DNA of 64,000 bases from Eonycteris spelaea (taxonomy: Eukaryota > Chordata > Mammalia > Chiroptera > Pteropodidae). Each line of letters opens with the position of its first letter. Position 1 is the first letter of the stretch. The translations under genes were made by a program, and so were the position numbers. The stretch is taken from assembly GCA_003508835.1 (NCBI GenBank), contig PUFA01000007.1, positions 13,105,001 to 13,169,000 on the forward strand, in the 5' to 3' direction. The notes below the pieces were generated by a model that saw only the letters and a list, made by a program, of their open reading frames with translations, searched no databases and had not been told where the DNA came from. Shown here piece after piece: positions 22,241-33,465 of this stretch.

Positions 22241-22555
22241 TGGGGTGGTTCCACAGAGTAGTGGTTAGCATGTCTGCTCTAAATGCAGAAGGTCCTGGGT
22301 TCAAGCCCAGTGGAGCCAGTGGAGCCATACTCTGGGTGTGCCAGGCCCCCCAGGTGTGCCAGTCCCCGGGTCTGTGGGGTGTGTGTCATGAGCGTGTGGG
22401 AGGAGACGTGTCCCCCCCACCTCCAGAGATCCAGTTCTTGAGGGGAGACTGCACCATCGGTAGGTCAGGGGTAGAAGTACCAGGGAGGGGGTAATTAAAA
22501 AATATAAAGTAACTGACTTAAAATAACCAGAAATAAAAGCATATTTTTTAAAAAG
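22241..22555 (+). mobile_element. tRNA-Val-derived SINE with perfect target duplication
   Basis: A 315-bp insertion into a MIR, flanked by a perfect 13-bp duplication, gaaaaccttcctc (22228-22240 and 22556-22568). Its head (22247-22318) is tRNA-like, carries A-box and B-box sequences and most resembles tRNA-Val(UAC). The body is G-rich and tRNA-unrelated, and the tail is A/T-rich ('aaataaccagaaataaaagc', then an A-rich end). The sharp duplication implies L1-mediated retroposition later than the MIR. I do not recognise the body as a named SINE family. A one-off retropseudogene of a tRNA with flanking readthrough is the alternative. Confidence 0.75.
22247..22318 (+). pseudogene. tRNA-Val-like pseudogene (SINE head)
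   Basis: 72 nt foldable as a cloverleaf: acceptor GGTTCCA pairs imperfectly with TGGAGCC, anticodon stem TCTGC/GCAGA, T-arm CTGGG-TTCAAGC-CCAG. The anticodon loop is TCTAAAT, with C instead of the invariant U at position 33, and one T-arm base is missing compared with tRNA-Val. It is therefore not a working tRNA but an RNA polymerase III promoter carried by a SINE. A box about 22254-22265, B box about 22298-22308. Confidence 0.7.
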
Positions 22556-22660
22556 GAAAACCTTCCTCAAAGGACTAATAAGGAAATTTTAAAATAATAC
22601 ATGTAAATTGCTTAGCGCAGGGCCTGACACAAGCGGACAATTAAGACTAGTTTCAGCCTT

Positions 22661-23884
22661 GGTCTGGTTCTCACTTTGCAGTGCCAGCCATGACGTGTCT
22701 CTCAAATGTTTCTTTCTGAATCCATCTAAACTACGCCCAATATTAATTGTGATTTATTTTTTTAAAATAGGGCACGAGTGCTCAATATGATTGTACAATC
22801 CAAAATTAGTACAGATGTCCTTTTTCAGAGCCCACAGAAGACCATGTGGGTACTTGCTGGCTTTTGGACTATATTCTTCTTCTGTCTCTCATCTGTTACC
22901 TGGTGGATGCAATCTGTGTCCTTTCATTTTTTTTTGTTCTTTCACCTTTGAGTGATGAGGCAATAATCATTGCTGCAGGAGCATTTACTCAGCCAAGCTA
23001 TTTCACCCTCAAATATACTCTTCGAAAATTGGGCTGTCTTTCATGGACAGAGATGATACTGTGACACTCTTCACCTTCTATGGACTGTGTTAGTTTTCTT
23101 ATGATAACAATAGGTTATGAGCCATCCACAAACTGTTTCAGTTGGGATCTCAGCCTTATTAAGAAGAAACATGATTGGAGGATTGAAGCAGTAGGCTGGA
23201 AATTTGTGCAATTACAATTCTAACCTTAGCCATAAAACTGTCACATGTCAGAGGATGGGTGAGTGGACATATCGACTGAAATTTCAAATAAGAAGTCTCA
23301 AGGATGGCTCTGTTTGTTCGATAACCATCTTACATACAAGGAGGAAGTGGTCTCTCCTGTGTTGTATCATTAATCTAACTCACAGCACATTACCTGTCAT
23401 TTGTCACTACTTTATAGTAATAATGAGATTCTGTAAACACGTTGGAGGACACAAGGAGTCAGTTTTCAATTTAGAGCCAAAACTAAGGGCAAAACACTCA
23501 TTTTATCTGCTTTATTATTGAGAGATATTTGGAGATACCCAATAGCATTCTTTGTGCCTTAAAGCTGATCATAGAAAAATTACCCATCCAGGGAAATGGT
23601 CAGCATATACTACTGAATTCAAGTCTACAGATGCTTCATTCCCAAATGAAGGTGAGTCTTAGATGGATATTTCCACTCGTGTGACCTTAGACAAGTCACC
23701 TAAAAACTCCTTGAACCACAGTTTTCTCAATAATTCAATATTATACATTCTTTCCAAGCACACATGGAACATTTATGAAACTGAGCCCAACCTAGGTCAC
23801 AGAGAAGTCTCAGCAAACATGAAATAGTTATCACTCAAACTACATTATCTGTCTAAAATGCAATGAAATTAAAATTTCTTTAGC
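22661..23884. other. Intergenic stretch with a weak MIR trace
   Basis: About 23655-23760 resembles a forward MIR ('gtgaccttagacaagtcacc', 'ccacagttttctcaataatt'). The 105-codon ORF at 23204-23521 has no recognisable domain. Confidence 0.4.
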
Positions 23885-24886
23885 AAAAACATAACCAATC
23901 ACCCCATCATATTGTACTCTAATATAGTTAGAAAATTCAAAACACTTTTCTAAATAAGTGCTTGATCAATTAAGAAATATGATAAAAATGATAAAATATT
24001 TAGGACAAAATTACAATCAAAGGACTATATATCAAACAGCTACAGCAGTTTTTGAGGGGATATTTATAACCTTAAATACATATATTAGAAAAAAATATTA
24101 AAATTAATTTATCATGCAACTAAAGCAGTTAGAAAAAGAACCACAGATTGTTATGTCCAAAAAGGAGGGAAAAAAGAAAAACTAAAGATGGGCACAGAAA
24201 TTAATAAAACATTAAAAAGGAAAGAAGAAAGAATATTGACAACACCAAAAGCTTATTTTTTGAAAAGATTAATATAATAGAATTCCTCTAGTGAGATCTA
24301 TTAAAGAGGGAAGACATAAGTAAACAATATCAAGAATGAGTACATAATTACAGTAACTTTTAAAATAATCATTAATCTAACTGACAGCACATAATCAACT
24401 TTATGCCAAGATATTTGAAATGTAGACGAAACGAGCAGGTTTTAAACGAAAACTATCAATTACCAAAATTGAGTCAAGAAGAAGTAGATAACTTGAGTGG
24501 GCTTTACAATAAGGAAATTGAAGCGCTACTTTAAAAATCTATCTATAATAAAACAATGAGAAATAATTTTTTAGTGGGCAGATTGCTAAAAGTCAAAATA
24601 TATGACAATGCCAGGAGTTGTCAAGGATGAGAGGAAATGAAAATTCTCAAAGTCATATGATTGGAATGCAAATTGGTACAACCACTTGGGAGAACAATTG
24701 GCAGTATCCTCTAAAATTTTAGAAGACACATACCCCATGACCCAGCAATTCTACTTCCAGGAATTTGCTCTAGCAAAAGTCTGGCACACATCTACAAGAA
24801 CAGATGTACATCACTGGTCACTGCAGTATCTTTCCAAATGGTACAAAACAGAAAGTTATGTCAATTTCTATCAGTAGGAGGTAAGA

Positions 24887-24918
<32 letters not shown>

Positions 24919-25330
24919 GGAGAGACTAGTAGGTGAAATGAATGAACTCACAGACATGTTTCAAAAAAGATAAATCTTTTTAAAAAAACTTTGAAAAAGC
25001 AAGTTGCAAAAGAATACATATTATATATTATGTAAAAGTTTTAAGAACACAAAAAATAATAGTATCCATTGTGGACTCAGCTGCTACATAAATAGATATA
25101 GATACAGTAATTTTAAGACCTGGCTGGGATGATTCACACCAATTTAAGGAAAATGGGATGGGAACGTATTCAATCATATCTATAACATTTTATTTCCTTA
25201 AGGAAAAAATAAATGTAAATGTGTCGAATCTAGGCAATTTTCATGGATGTCTCCATATTAGTCTGTATATTTCTTTTGTAAACTTTAAATGTTTGTGATG
25301 TTTCAAACTATAGAGAAAATTGTACCTGCT
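23885..25330 (+). mobile_element. Old L1/HAL1-type LINE remnant, forward
   Basis: ORF2-type remnants ('agcagtttttgaggggatat', 'ttaaaaaggaaagaagaaag', 'gaattcctctagtgagatct'), then 'catgacccagcaattctact', 'tccaggaatttgctctagca', then a degraded 3' UTR. A GA microsatellite has expanded inside it. Reading frames are extensively broken. Confidence 0.7.
24884..24925. repeat. (GA)n microsatellite
   Basis: A 42-bp purine-only tract of GA/AAGA units inside the L1 remnant. Confidence 0.95.
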
Positions 25331-25404
25331 CTGTCTTCTTCTATAAGCATTGAAGAATATTTTTCAAATGTTTTGTGAACTACGAAGTTTTAAGAGATTG
25401 GGAA

Positions 25405-26208
25405 CTGGTGTCCTCTTCGGCTGTCCCGCCAGTGGGGATCTCCTGCGTGGCAGAGCCCGAGTCGGAAGTGGGGAGCCAAGCCTGAGCTTCTATCACTTGC
25501 AGTTTCTACAAGGTCAATGTTAAGATCCTTGCCAAGATGGAGTGCTGGCTACAGCTCAAGTGGCATGTCAAAATGGATTTAGCCAGAAGTGAAGAGAGGC
25601 GGAATTGGGAGCTAAGAAAGAGAAGCAAAAGGAGAAAAAAAAAAATGTACTAAGAGGATGAAAACAAGAGCCTAAGGATCTAACCAGACAAAAGGAAATA
25701 AACACATTCTGGAGAGGAAGGCTGAGGTCCACAGCAGGGTTTTTTACACGGATCGGTAGCTTCACCTCTTTTGTTGAGAATGGAAAAAGGCAGGGAGTGG
25801 TTGAGTGGAGTTACTATTTCCGTTAGATATGCTACCTTGCCGTTTTGTAGGCTTTGCTTCGGCTGTTCGGGCAGCTTCTTTGATGATGCTTCTTGAGGCT
25901 GTATTTCTCACATGTCATGTTTGTCTTCGTGTTGTGAAGTAAGTAACCGTGATTGTATTCACCGTCAGTTCAGAGTATGCACTCTAGGATTAAACAGACC
26001 AGAGTTCGAATGGCTCTACAACTTACTAGATGTGTGCTTTTTCAAGTTGGTTAACTTCTGTGAGCCTTCATATTTTCATCTGTAAGATGGGCCTGACGAA
26101 AAAGAGGTCTCTTCCTTACTGGATTAAGGAATCAATTCTAGCATGGTGCCTGGCAAATAAAACAACACTGACCATTTTCCGTAAAAAAAAAAAAAAAAAA
26201 AAAAAAAA
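25405..26208 (+). pseudogene. Possible processed retrocopy, source gene unknown
   Basis: An AATAAA signal (26156-26161) lies 21 nt before a pure 26-base A tract (26183-26208), the usual look of a reverse-transcribed mRNA end. Upstream, 25420-25530 is GC-richer than its surroundings, and 25530-25645 can be read as a lysine/arginine-rich peptide that soon meets stops. The segment 25965-26180 is MIR-like, so the tract may instead be a MIR with a mutated tail plus an expanded A run. I cannot identify a parent gene or see a flanking duplication. Confidence 0.3.
25965..26180 (+). repeat. MIR SINE, forward
   Basis: Forward MIR: 'gattaaacagaccagagttc', 'gaatggctctacaacttact', 'ttttcatctgtaagatgggc', 'agcatggtgcctggcaaata'. 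It is followed by a long A tract. Confidence 0.75.
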
Positions 26209-26219
26209 TAATAATAATT
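26183..26219. repeat. Poly-A tract with ATA repeats
   Basis: Twenty-six A residues followed by TAATAATAATT. This is compatible with a retroposition tail. Confidence 0.9.
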
Positions 26220-27281
26220 AAATCATGGTCCTACAATACTGTCAGTCATCTAAAAGCAACAGTATATTTCACCAATGTAGACCATTTCCTTATTCCAGAG
26301 CAGCGTAAGGAGAGACAATACCAATCACCCAGGTAGTTGATCCTTTCCCGGACCAGTCCCTTTGCAGCCATGTGGGGTTTCCAAGCAGCAGGGTCCAGGT
26401 CCTCTGCTGAAAGGCATACAAATTCCTCAGCCTTGTCAAACCAGTCTGATCAGGACACATATCTTCAAGTCATTTCCTGTAGTTCCTGCTCTAGCCAGGT
26501 CTATAAACTGAGGTAACCACGGAAGTTGATTCTAACATTTGGTTTTTAAAAAATAAGAATTAAGAGAAAATGTATTCTGGGTCTAGATATGATAGTTGCA
26601 AAACATTATGAATGCCTTAAACATCACTAATGGTATTTTTATGTTATGTGTATTTTACCACAATAGAAAGAGAGAATGTGCAAGGCTAACCCCTGAGATC
26701 CACAGACTAACCCACCAGACCCGAAATTGGACTGCAATTCCAGTAAAGAACAGAGGAGACAAGTAGTCACTTTATGAACTGACAGAGACGCATAAAAGAT
26801 GTAAGTATATGGCTCATAACGGATAAAAGAATTCCATGTCATATAAGTGACCTTTAGTTTATAAACATGAACTGAAATCTGGATCTGTCCGACCTCCAAG
26901 AAGCAACTGTGTTTTGGGTTCAGCAACTTGAGTTCAGCTTTATGGGAAGAAACGAAATCTGTCAGGGTCCAATGGCGGCGCTCTCTGGGTGCGGTGATGG
27001 TGGTGCTGTTCTCCATCTCTAAGCTGTTTGGATCTCACATTTCCTACGAATGGTGTAAAACTTCCCACCTGTTCTTCCCCCAAAATTTAAGGCGGGGCAT
27101 TCATTATTTTTTGGCCTCGTATGTTTAAAGAGACATAGGTGATCCGACATAGGTGATCTTTCGCTCCTTGTTAAGGGTTTCCAATCCAACGTCACCTGGA
27201 TTGGAACCACACTTGGGGCCTTCAAGGTCCCCAGCCCAGGAGGGAGAGGTTTCAAGGGCATCTCAGTACCCACAGCAGTCA
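26220..27281. other. Intergenic stretch with a short L1 tail
   Basis: 26625-26668 ('tttttatgttatgtgtattt' then 'accacaata') is a forward L1 3' terminus. A 125-codon minus ORF (26639-27016) starts beside it and has no recognised domain. Confidence 0.45.
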
Positions 27282-27515
27282 TTTACTGAGGGCTTATGCT
27301 GTGCCCGGCATTTTGCTAAACCCATCACAAATGTTATCACAGTTAATTCTCATAATAATCCTATGAAGGCAGGTACTGTTACTACATTTTACAGATGATG
27401 AATCCTGGAGATATTAACTTTCCCAAAGTAACATGGTTAATAAGTGGCAGAGCCAGGATGAGAACTCAGGGTGCATGACCCCAAATCTTGAGCTCTTAAC
27501 CACTAGCTCTGTGGC
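27282..27515 (-). repeat. MIR SINE, reversed, nearly full length
   Basis: Reversed MIR: 'atttactgagggcttatgct', 'attctcataataatcctatg', 'cattttacagatgatgaatc', 'agtggcagagccaggatgag', 'gagctcttaaccactagctc'. Confidence 0.9.
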
Positions 27516-27779
27516 CTCTCTTTTCCACCTGAGTGGAAAACCGAGTTTCACCATTTTTTCCCCACCTCTTGCCCTGCTTTCCTCTGGGCTGCGTCTGTCC
27601 TCAAGCAGGCTTTTCCCGCATGGCAGCAAAGATGGCCCCAGTCGTTCTGGGTTTGTGTGATTCTTGGTATCTGCGCTTCCCAGAAATTGTCCTGGGGGAG
27701 GTCTCTGTGGTAGGGTCCCAGCATATTGGTCACCAATAAGTCTGCCCTTCCCATGTGCACATGCCACTCCTCCCTCGAG

Positions 27780-28215
27780 AAATGGAGTCTTTTTCTTTTT
27801 CTCTTGAATCTGAGGTGGTTTTCTTGGACCAATACAATGTGACACACATGACATTCTGGGACTCCTGAGCCCAGGCCTGTAGAGTACCAGCAGCCTCTGC
27901 TTTCTCTATCATGCCATAAAGACATCCTGGCTATTCCACTGGAGAAAGGCCACACAGGCAGGCCCTGATGAGATGCCACATGGAAGGAGGCTCCTGTCGG
28001 AAGATCGATGCACCTCAGCTGAGAGCCAGCGATCACCACGGCATCAGGCCCTCCAGCTCAGGCCACTCGCCAGTTGAACGCAGCTGCAGGAGTAAAGCCA
28101 GCCAACGCAAATGAACACCCAGTCAACCCGAGAACCGCGAGAATACATCGTGTGGTTTAAAAGTTACCAGGTTTGGGGATGGATGGCTATGCAGTCATTG
28201 GCTAGTCATGGGTCA
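27780..28215 (+). mobile_element. MLT1-type (ERVL-MaLR) LTR, forward
   Basis: MLT1-like order: 'tggaccaatacaatgtgaca', 'gactcctgagcccaggcctg', 'gaaaggccacacaggcaggc', 'agctgagagccagcgatcac', and the 3' end 'gtggtttaaaagttaccagg' leading to 'ggatggctatgcagtcattg'. The 5' boundary may lie further left, to about 27530. Overlapping minus-strand ORFs of 146-163 codons are shadows of this repeat. Confidence 0.7.
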
Positions 28216-28734
28216 CATCACATGTCCAAGAGCACACAGGTCTCTGATCGGAAAGGTGTGCTTTACCTGTGTCCTCCCTTGGAACCTCAGTGGCTGCTCC
28301 TAGAAATGCTAGGCAGATGGAAAAAACTATGTGCACTTGCTTCATGGGAATTTATATAAATGTAGGAGAAAGAGCAACGACTTTGGGATTCCCTTGTTCT
28401 AATGAACAAGACATATTGCCTCTCTGTCTTTCTAAGAACTAGAAATGATCTTAACTTTCCACACAAGGCTCTTTCATGGAGATGAAGTGAGATTTATTCC
28501 ATAGACATTTATTGAGCTCTTCCTATAGACTTGACGCTATCCATTACATCACATTGTCAGCTCTCTGAGAACTGGCTCTTTGTCCGATCGCTTTTCCCAA
28601 AGTTCCAAAAATATTGTGACATATCCTGGCGGCACAGAGATGAATGTAAAATTGATATCTGAAAAGTTCTAAGTTAAAAGTAAAAAATGTGTACAAAAAC
28701 CTACAAAATTTCATTATTATTATATTATTATTGT
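28216..28734. other. Intergenic stretch with a short L2 trace
   Basis: 28495-28560 ('tagacatttattgagctctt') resembles the reversed L2 3' end. The rest is unassigned. Confidence 0.4.
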
Positions 28735-28890
28735 TTAACTTTTTATTTTATATTTTATTTTTAAAAAATTAAGTTTACTGGGGTAACATTGGTTAATACA
28801 ATTACATAATTTTCAGGTATACATTATAATTTGACATCTGTGTATTCTAGTGTGTATTTGTCACCAAAGTCCAGTTTGCTTAACTTTTTA
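28735..28890 (-). mobile_element. Bat-type L1 3' end, reversed
   Basis: Reversed L1 terminus: A/T-rich start, then 'aagtttactggggtaacatt', 'aattttcaggtatacattat', 'gtgtatttgtcaccaaagtc'. It is truncated to about 150 bp. This terminus is one of the reasons for assigning the window to a bat. Confidence 0.75.
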
Positions 28891-29364
28891 AATATGATTC
28901 ACTATTTCATTCATTACATTTACCAAATCTCCCAGCTCATTTCCAAGAGGATTTGCCAAAGCTTAAAAAAATCTCACCAAATATAAAAGGACAGAATATA
29001 CATGAGAAAATTAGAGCAAAGGGAAAATAAGGGAAAATAAAGATTCAACAATGATTTGTTAACCTATAACATAATTGTGACATTGTTTTTAAGCTGGTGC
29101 CTTCATTTAAGATCATTAAATCTATCACGAGTGCCAAGATTTCTAGAAGCAATAAAGTCTGTTGAATTGGCCACCTGTCGTTTGGCCATAAATCAATCCA
29201 CTCAGATTTCACGGTGCATTTCAACTGCTAGGAAAGGACCTGGAAAAACCACCCCTCCTTTGGCTGGTTTAAGTTGGTCAGTTCAGTCTAGGAATGGAAC
29301 CACTGTGTATATGGTGATCAGGTGGAAAGTGGTGGAAACTAGTAGGTGAAAACGAGAAAAGAGC
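28891..29364. other. Intergenic stretch, nothing recognised
   Basis: AT-rich. A 97-codon ORF (29056-29349) has no recognisable domain. Confidence 0.4.
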
Positions 29365-29545
29365 GAGCAGCTCAAAACCAGGCTTCAGACTCCTGATTCT
29401 ATCACTTAACAAGGTACGTGACCTTGAGCAGGTCATTTTTCTATGCCTCAGTTTCCTTGTCAGTAAAATGGGTGAATAATAGTAGTTGCAATATCAGGTT
29501 GTTGTGAGAATTCAGTGAGATAATCCACATTGGACATAGTAAATT
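29365..29545 (+). repeat. MIR SINE, forward
   Basis: Forward MIR: 'gtacgtgaccttgagcaggt', 'atgcctcagtttccttgtca', 'gtaaaatgggtgaataatag', 'ttgttgtgagaattcagtga'. Confidence 0.9.
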
Positions 29546-29570
29546 TAAACAAACAAACAAACAAACAAAT
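29546..29570. repeat. (AAAC)n simple repeat
   Basis: Five to six units directly after the MIR tail. Confidence 0.9.
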
Positions 29571-30371
29571 AAGTAAAGAAAATTAGCTAGCATCATCACT
29601 ACAATGGAGAGAACAGATTATAGAAAGGAGTGGGTCTCTGTTCTTGGGCAGCTGTAAGTTTATTGTAAGTCTGAGTAATTGGGACACTGATAGCAAGCGG
29701 AATGGAGGTAATATGGAATTTTGAAATATCTAGTTTTCTGAGGCATCCTTCTGCCTAGGGAGATGAAAAGTGTTACAGAGGAACGCAGAGAGGAACTCCA
29801 GCTTTTGGTACTTAGAAATAAGATTCTTTTGCACCACTCTGGCTTAACAAATTGGCCTATTAAGAGAAAATTGCATACCTTCCTTTATCTCCATCTTTAT
29901 TTATCAAGATTCAGGCTTGTAGAATTCCATAGCAGAAGAATAAGGGAGGGGAGCCTGCCTCCATGTCCCCGGAGGTATTGTAGGAGGAAGGATTTTTTTA
30001 AAAAAGGAAAACCCAGTTGTCCGTTTGCATCTCTGGGAAGGAGACACTTTGAGGACTGTTCTAAAGCAATTAGCAGAGGAGCCAGGTCACATCCATTAAA
30101 TTTGGTAGCTCATATCAGTCTTGAAGTCTATGTTTTCTGGGCTGCTCTCATGAAGCTGCAATAAGCCTGCCATGCTGGAGCAGAGCCATCCACCCAACCC
30201 AGAAGCTGGTTGACATAGTTGGGGGTGGGGGAACCACTGGTTAGGGGCCAGATGGCAGTCCTCAGCCAGGAACGATGAGAGGAGGCCAAGATAGCGAAGG
30301 GGAGAACTGACCACAACCTCCACTTCGAGCTTCCATTACGCCCATATACTGTTGTTGAAAGAAGCCTGTTC
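29571..30371. other. Intergenic stretch, nothing recognised
   Basis: A 133-codon plus ORF (29763-30164) and a 165-codon minus ORF (30128-30625) are the longest here. The minus ORF runs across a MIR and neither shows a domain, so I do not call genes. Confidence 0.45.
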
Positions 30372-30485
30372 TGTATGACCTTGGACAGACCCCTTAACAC
30401 TTTGGGCATCCATCTCCTTGTCTGTAAAATGAAGAGGTAGGTGTAATAATCCCAAAGCTCCTTCCAGTCATGAAACTCTATGATT
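30372..30485 (+). repeat. MIR SINE fragment, forward
   Basis: 'tatgaccttggacagacccc', 'ccatctccttgtctgtaaaa' and 'tgaagaggtaggtgtaataa' are the forward MIR core. Confidence 0.8.
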
Positions 30486-30719
30486 CTGCCATTTGAATTA
30501 ATATCAAACCTTCTCCCAATACATACAGTTTGTGATATTAAAGTCATGGGTAAACCTGGTATCTCAAGGCTGCAACAGTTATGTGGCCTCATGCGAATGA
30601 ATTCCAGACATACCACCTCTAACAAAAATTCCCTCTGTTGTGATATTCAAGCAAAAGATTAAATGATCGAAGTAACAAATTCACTAGTATGAATTTCAAA
30701 GGTCAGATAGTAAAACTCT

Positions 30720-31110
30720 ATGTTCCTTACTAGTCAGCAATAAAACAGAACAAACTGTTGATACATGCAAAAACAGATGAATCTCTAAACAATTTACGCT
30801 GAGTAAAGAAAGCCAGACTCAAAAGAGTATGTAGTCTGTGATTACAATCGTATTAATGTTTCTGTCTATAATGACAGAAGGCAAATTAGTAGTTTCTTGG
30901 GAGAGGGGTAAACAGAAGGAATTACTAAAGGGGGCATGAGGAAACTTTTGGGGTGATGGATATGCTCACTATCTTGGTTATTGGTAACAGTTTCACAAGT
31001 GTATAAATATGTCAAAACTTAGGGAATTATATGCTTTATATATGTGCAGTTTATTATATGCCATTTATATATTTTTTAAATAAATCTTTTTATAAATCTT
31101 TAAAAAAATC
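30720..31110 (+). mobile_element. L1 LINE 3' UTR, forward
   Basis: 'cagatgaatctctaaacaat', 'gctgagtaaagaaagccaga', 'gggtgatggatatgctcact' and 'acaagtgtataaatatgtca' are an old mammalian L1 3' end. Short duplicated 'aaatcttttaaaa' segments follow to 31135. Confidence 0.75.
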
Positions 31111-32539
31111 TTTTATAAATCTTTTAAAAATAAAGATTACATTTTGAAAAGTAAAAGAAACTTTATGCATTCCTTCATTTGTCAATTATAATAGTAAATA
31201 TATACTGAAGTAAAAATTTTGATTCTTACCTATTATGAAAAAAACGGAACAGTAAAAAAGAGTGTGTATATACAAACGAGGCCTCGCCCTTTAACAGTCA
31301 CGACGCTGAAATCTGATTCACTAGACTTGACTAGAACATGGTCATCCCATGAAGTATTAAAATGTCAAATTATAAGATGCCATACATGATTCAAGGCAAG
31401 TAAAGTTCAAGGATTTCAGTAATAATGTTATCATTTGTTTAGGTTTCTGTCAATCAGCACTTGATATGCTATTTGCTTCCTTTTGGGTGATTTGCCTGCA
31501 ACTAAAATATGCTGTCACCAGAGAGCAGTTATGTCCCAGCTACAGTCATCAGGTATAAACGGTGGATCTTCCACCTTAGGTGTGGTTAATTGAGAGAAAG
31601 CATCAGAAATGAAAAAGACTAAATGAAACCTTTTAAAAATGGTATTTATCAATATTGGTTATGTTCATTTGTTTTAATTTTAAAAGCAATTTTAGAAATT
31701 AATACAGAAATGTAATTCGATTCTTTTCTCATGAATTCCACATTCTTATACCTTTTGGGTCTCTTTTTTGCAAAGCTTTTAAGAAGCAAGCAATATTATT
31801 CAGAGAGAGCTTGAGAAAAGTGTGTCAGAGTAGCTAAAACAAAAGTCCCTTGTTCCAGAGAAATCTGTGGATTTGAAAAGATTAGCAGAAGACCAGCCCG
31901 ATTCATGTCGAGGCATACACATTCTCAGTAAAAATTCAAAATGCTTTCTAGTTTCGGAGTGCTAAGCTGATGTGCAACAAGATTAAGAACATATCCATTA
32001 GAATTTGCTTGTCTAAAGTCTAAAGTTGACTTTAGATTTGAATGTTGACTTTTCTTCTTTTACAGGCAATGAGATTTTCAAGGCTGAGGTTCAGGGCATG
32101 CGGTGACTCAACTTTGTGGGGATGGGCTAACTATTCCAGCTGTTTCTCAAATTCACTGAAGGACCCCTCATTCCGGAGTGGTCAAAAACGACGACTTGTC
32201 AGATCGGTGACTCTCCATGTGCCACCATCCCGTCATTATATGAATAGCAATGGAAAGGCGGCCAGAACACCAGCAACGGAGAACAGCCTGCTGGAACAGG
32301 GATGATGGGAGAAACATGTGGAAACATTCTATTCGGGATGGTGACGGGAACTCCTGGACTGGGGGACAGCAGGACAAAGTGACTGCGGCGGACATTTCCT
32401 CCCCTGGTGATAGCCCCCAGGTGTTGGTGTTATTTAGAGGGGAGCACCCCTCCCCACACCTCTCCCCCATCATTGGTATTGTGGTTTGGGTGGGATTGAT
32501 TTCAGCTCCAATTCTAGGATGGATGAAATTAGTTTAAGC
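31111..32539. other. Intergenic stretch, no gene recognised
   Basis: AT-rich to about 32040, then more balanced. Overlapping ORFs of 87-101 codons at 32042-32537 occur on both strands without domains. Confidence 0.4.
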
Positions 32540-32944
32540 CACCCCAGGCCCCTTGGTTACCATGTTCTTTCCAAAACAGGCACATAATGCAATTGAAGAC
32601 AACTGGATGCAAGGACATATTGGGACATCTAGGTAGGAGGTAATGTGACCTTCCTTTCAGTGGGATTATCATAAGAGACTCTTCCCCCGATAGGTGGTTA
32701 TAAAAACTAGAGGCCTGACCTGCCCGGGATCCACTCTGTGGAGGTTCAAGTCAACATAGAAGAGGGCAGAGAAAAAAATTAGGGAGAGAAACAAGTCCAT
32801 AGTTGAAGTCACTTGAGGCATTGGATCAAAACATATCTGAAGTCAGATACCACTGTACTTTCGGTTAAACCAATAAACTTCCTTTGTTGCTTAAATGAAT
32901 TTTCTGACTTGAAACGTAAGGGGTCATAACTAATCCCTGACTAT
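32540..32944 (+). mobile_element. Possible old LTR
   Basis: The right end reads 'aataaacttcctttgttgct' then 'ggggtcataactaatccct', resembling the 3' end of an ERVL/MaLR-like LTR with its polyadenylation signal. The left side is not recognisable, so this is tentative. Confidence 0.3.
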
Positions 32945-33050
32945 TTTATAAGGGTTGTGGACAGTTCTAAAAAATGCCTAAGATTAAAATGGTTAAAATG
33001 GTAAATTGTATATTATGTGTATCTTACCATAATTTTTTTTAAATCTGGGG
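32945..33050 (+). mobile_element. L1 LINE 3' tail, forward
   Basis: 'ttgtggacagttctaaaaaa', 'taaaatggtaaattgtatat' and 'tatgtgtatcttaccataat' form a terminal L1 fragment. Confidence 0.65.
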
Positions 33051-33269
33051 GGAAAAAAGACACCCAAAATCATGAGTCTGGAATTTCTGAGTATCCTTAA
33101 GATCCCTGGAGAGGTCACCCAATTGTTCAAAATCTTTCTTGCCTTAGTCCTCTACGAAGGCCTTTTTTTCTGGAGGTCTGTATAGGCAGCCACCCTCGAT
33201 GACAGCAGCTTTTTATTCTATTACTTCTGGACTATCCGGGCCTAGGTAAAAGAATGAGAGCTACGTCTC

Positions 33270-33465
33270 AGCTGGGTGTTTATTCTATACTGGCACTGTG
33301 CTGAGTAATTTATGTGAACCATCTAATTTTTTCTTAGTAGCTACTACTGTCATCAGTGTGTCTATTTTCTAGATGGAAAAACTGAGGGTTAGAGCAGTTA
33401 GGAAACTTGCCATGTTCACACAGGTAGCAAGTGACAGGGCTAGGACTTGAGCTATTTCAGGGCCA
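33270..33465 (-). repeat. MIR SINE, reversed
   Basis: Reversed MIR: 'ttctatactggcactgtgct', 'ctagatggaaaaactgaggg', 'cacacaggtagcaagtgaca', 'gggctaggacttgagc'. Confidence 0.85.

Larger units (their letters stand above)
22100..22660 (+). repeat. MIR SINE, forward, split by a younger SINE
   Basis: Left half: 'actagctatgtgaatttaga', 'tcacttcaggtctctgagct', 'tcctgtaaatgaaggatgtg'. Right half: 'ggactaataaggaaatttta', 'catgtaaattgcttagcgca', 'gggcctgacacaagcggaca'. The interruption (22241-22555) is bounded by a 13-bp direct repeat of the MIR sequence. Confidence 0.85.

Noticed and set aside
22247..22318. Functional tRNA-Val gene
   Set aside because: Position 33 is C, the T-arm has lost a base, and the unit sits in a retroposed 315-bp element with a target duplication.
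27414..28039. Minus-strand ORFs of 146 and 163 codons
   Set aside because: They overlap each other and lie largely over an MLT1-type LTR in the opposite sense; no domain or splice context.
30128..30625. 165-codon minus-strand ORF
   Set aside because: Runs through a forward MIR core and has no recognisable domain, promoter or conservation clue.
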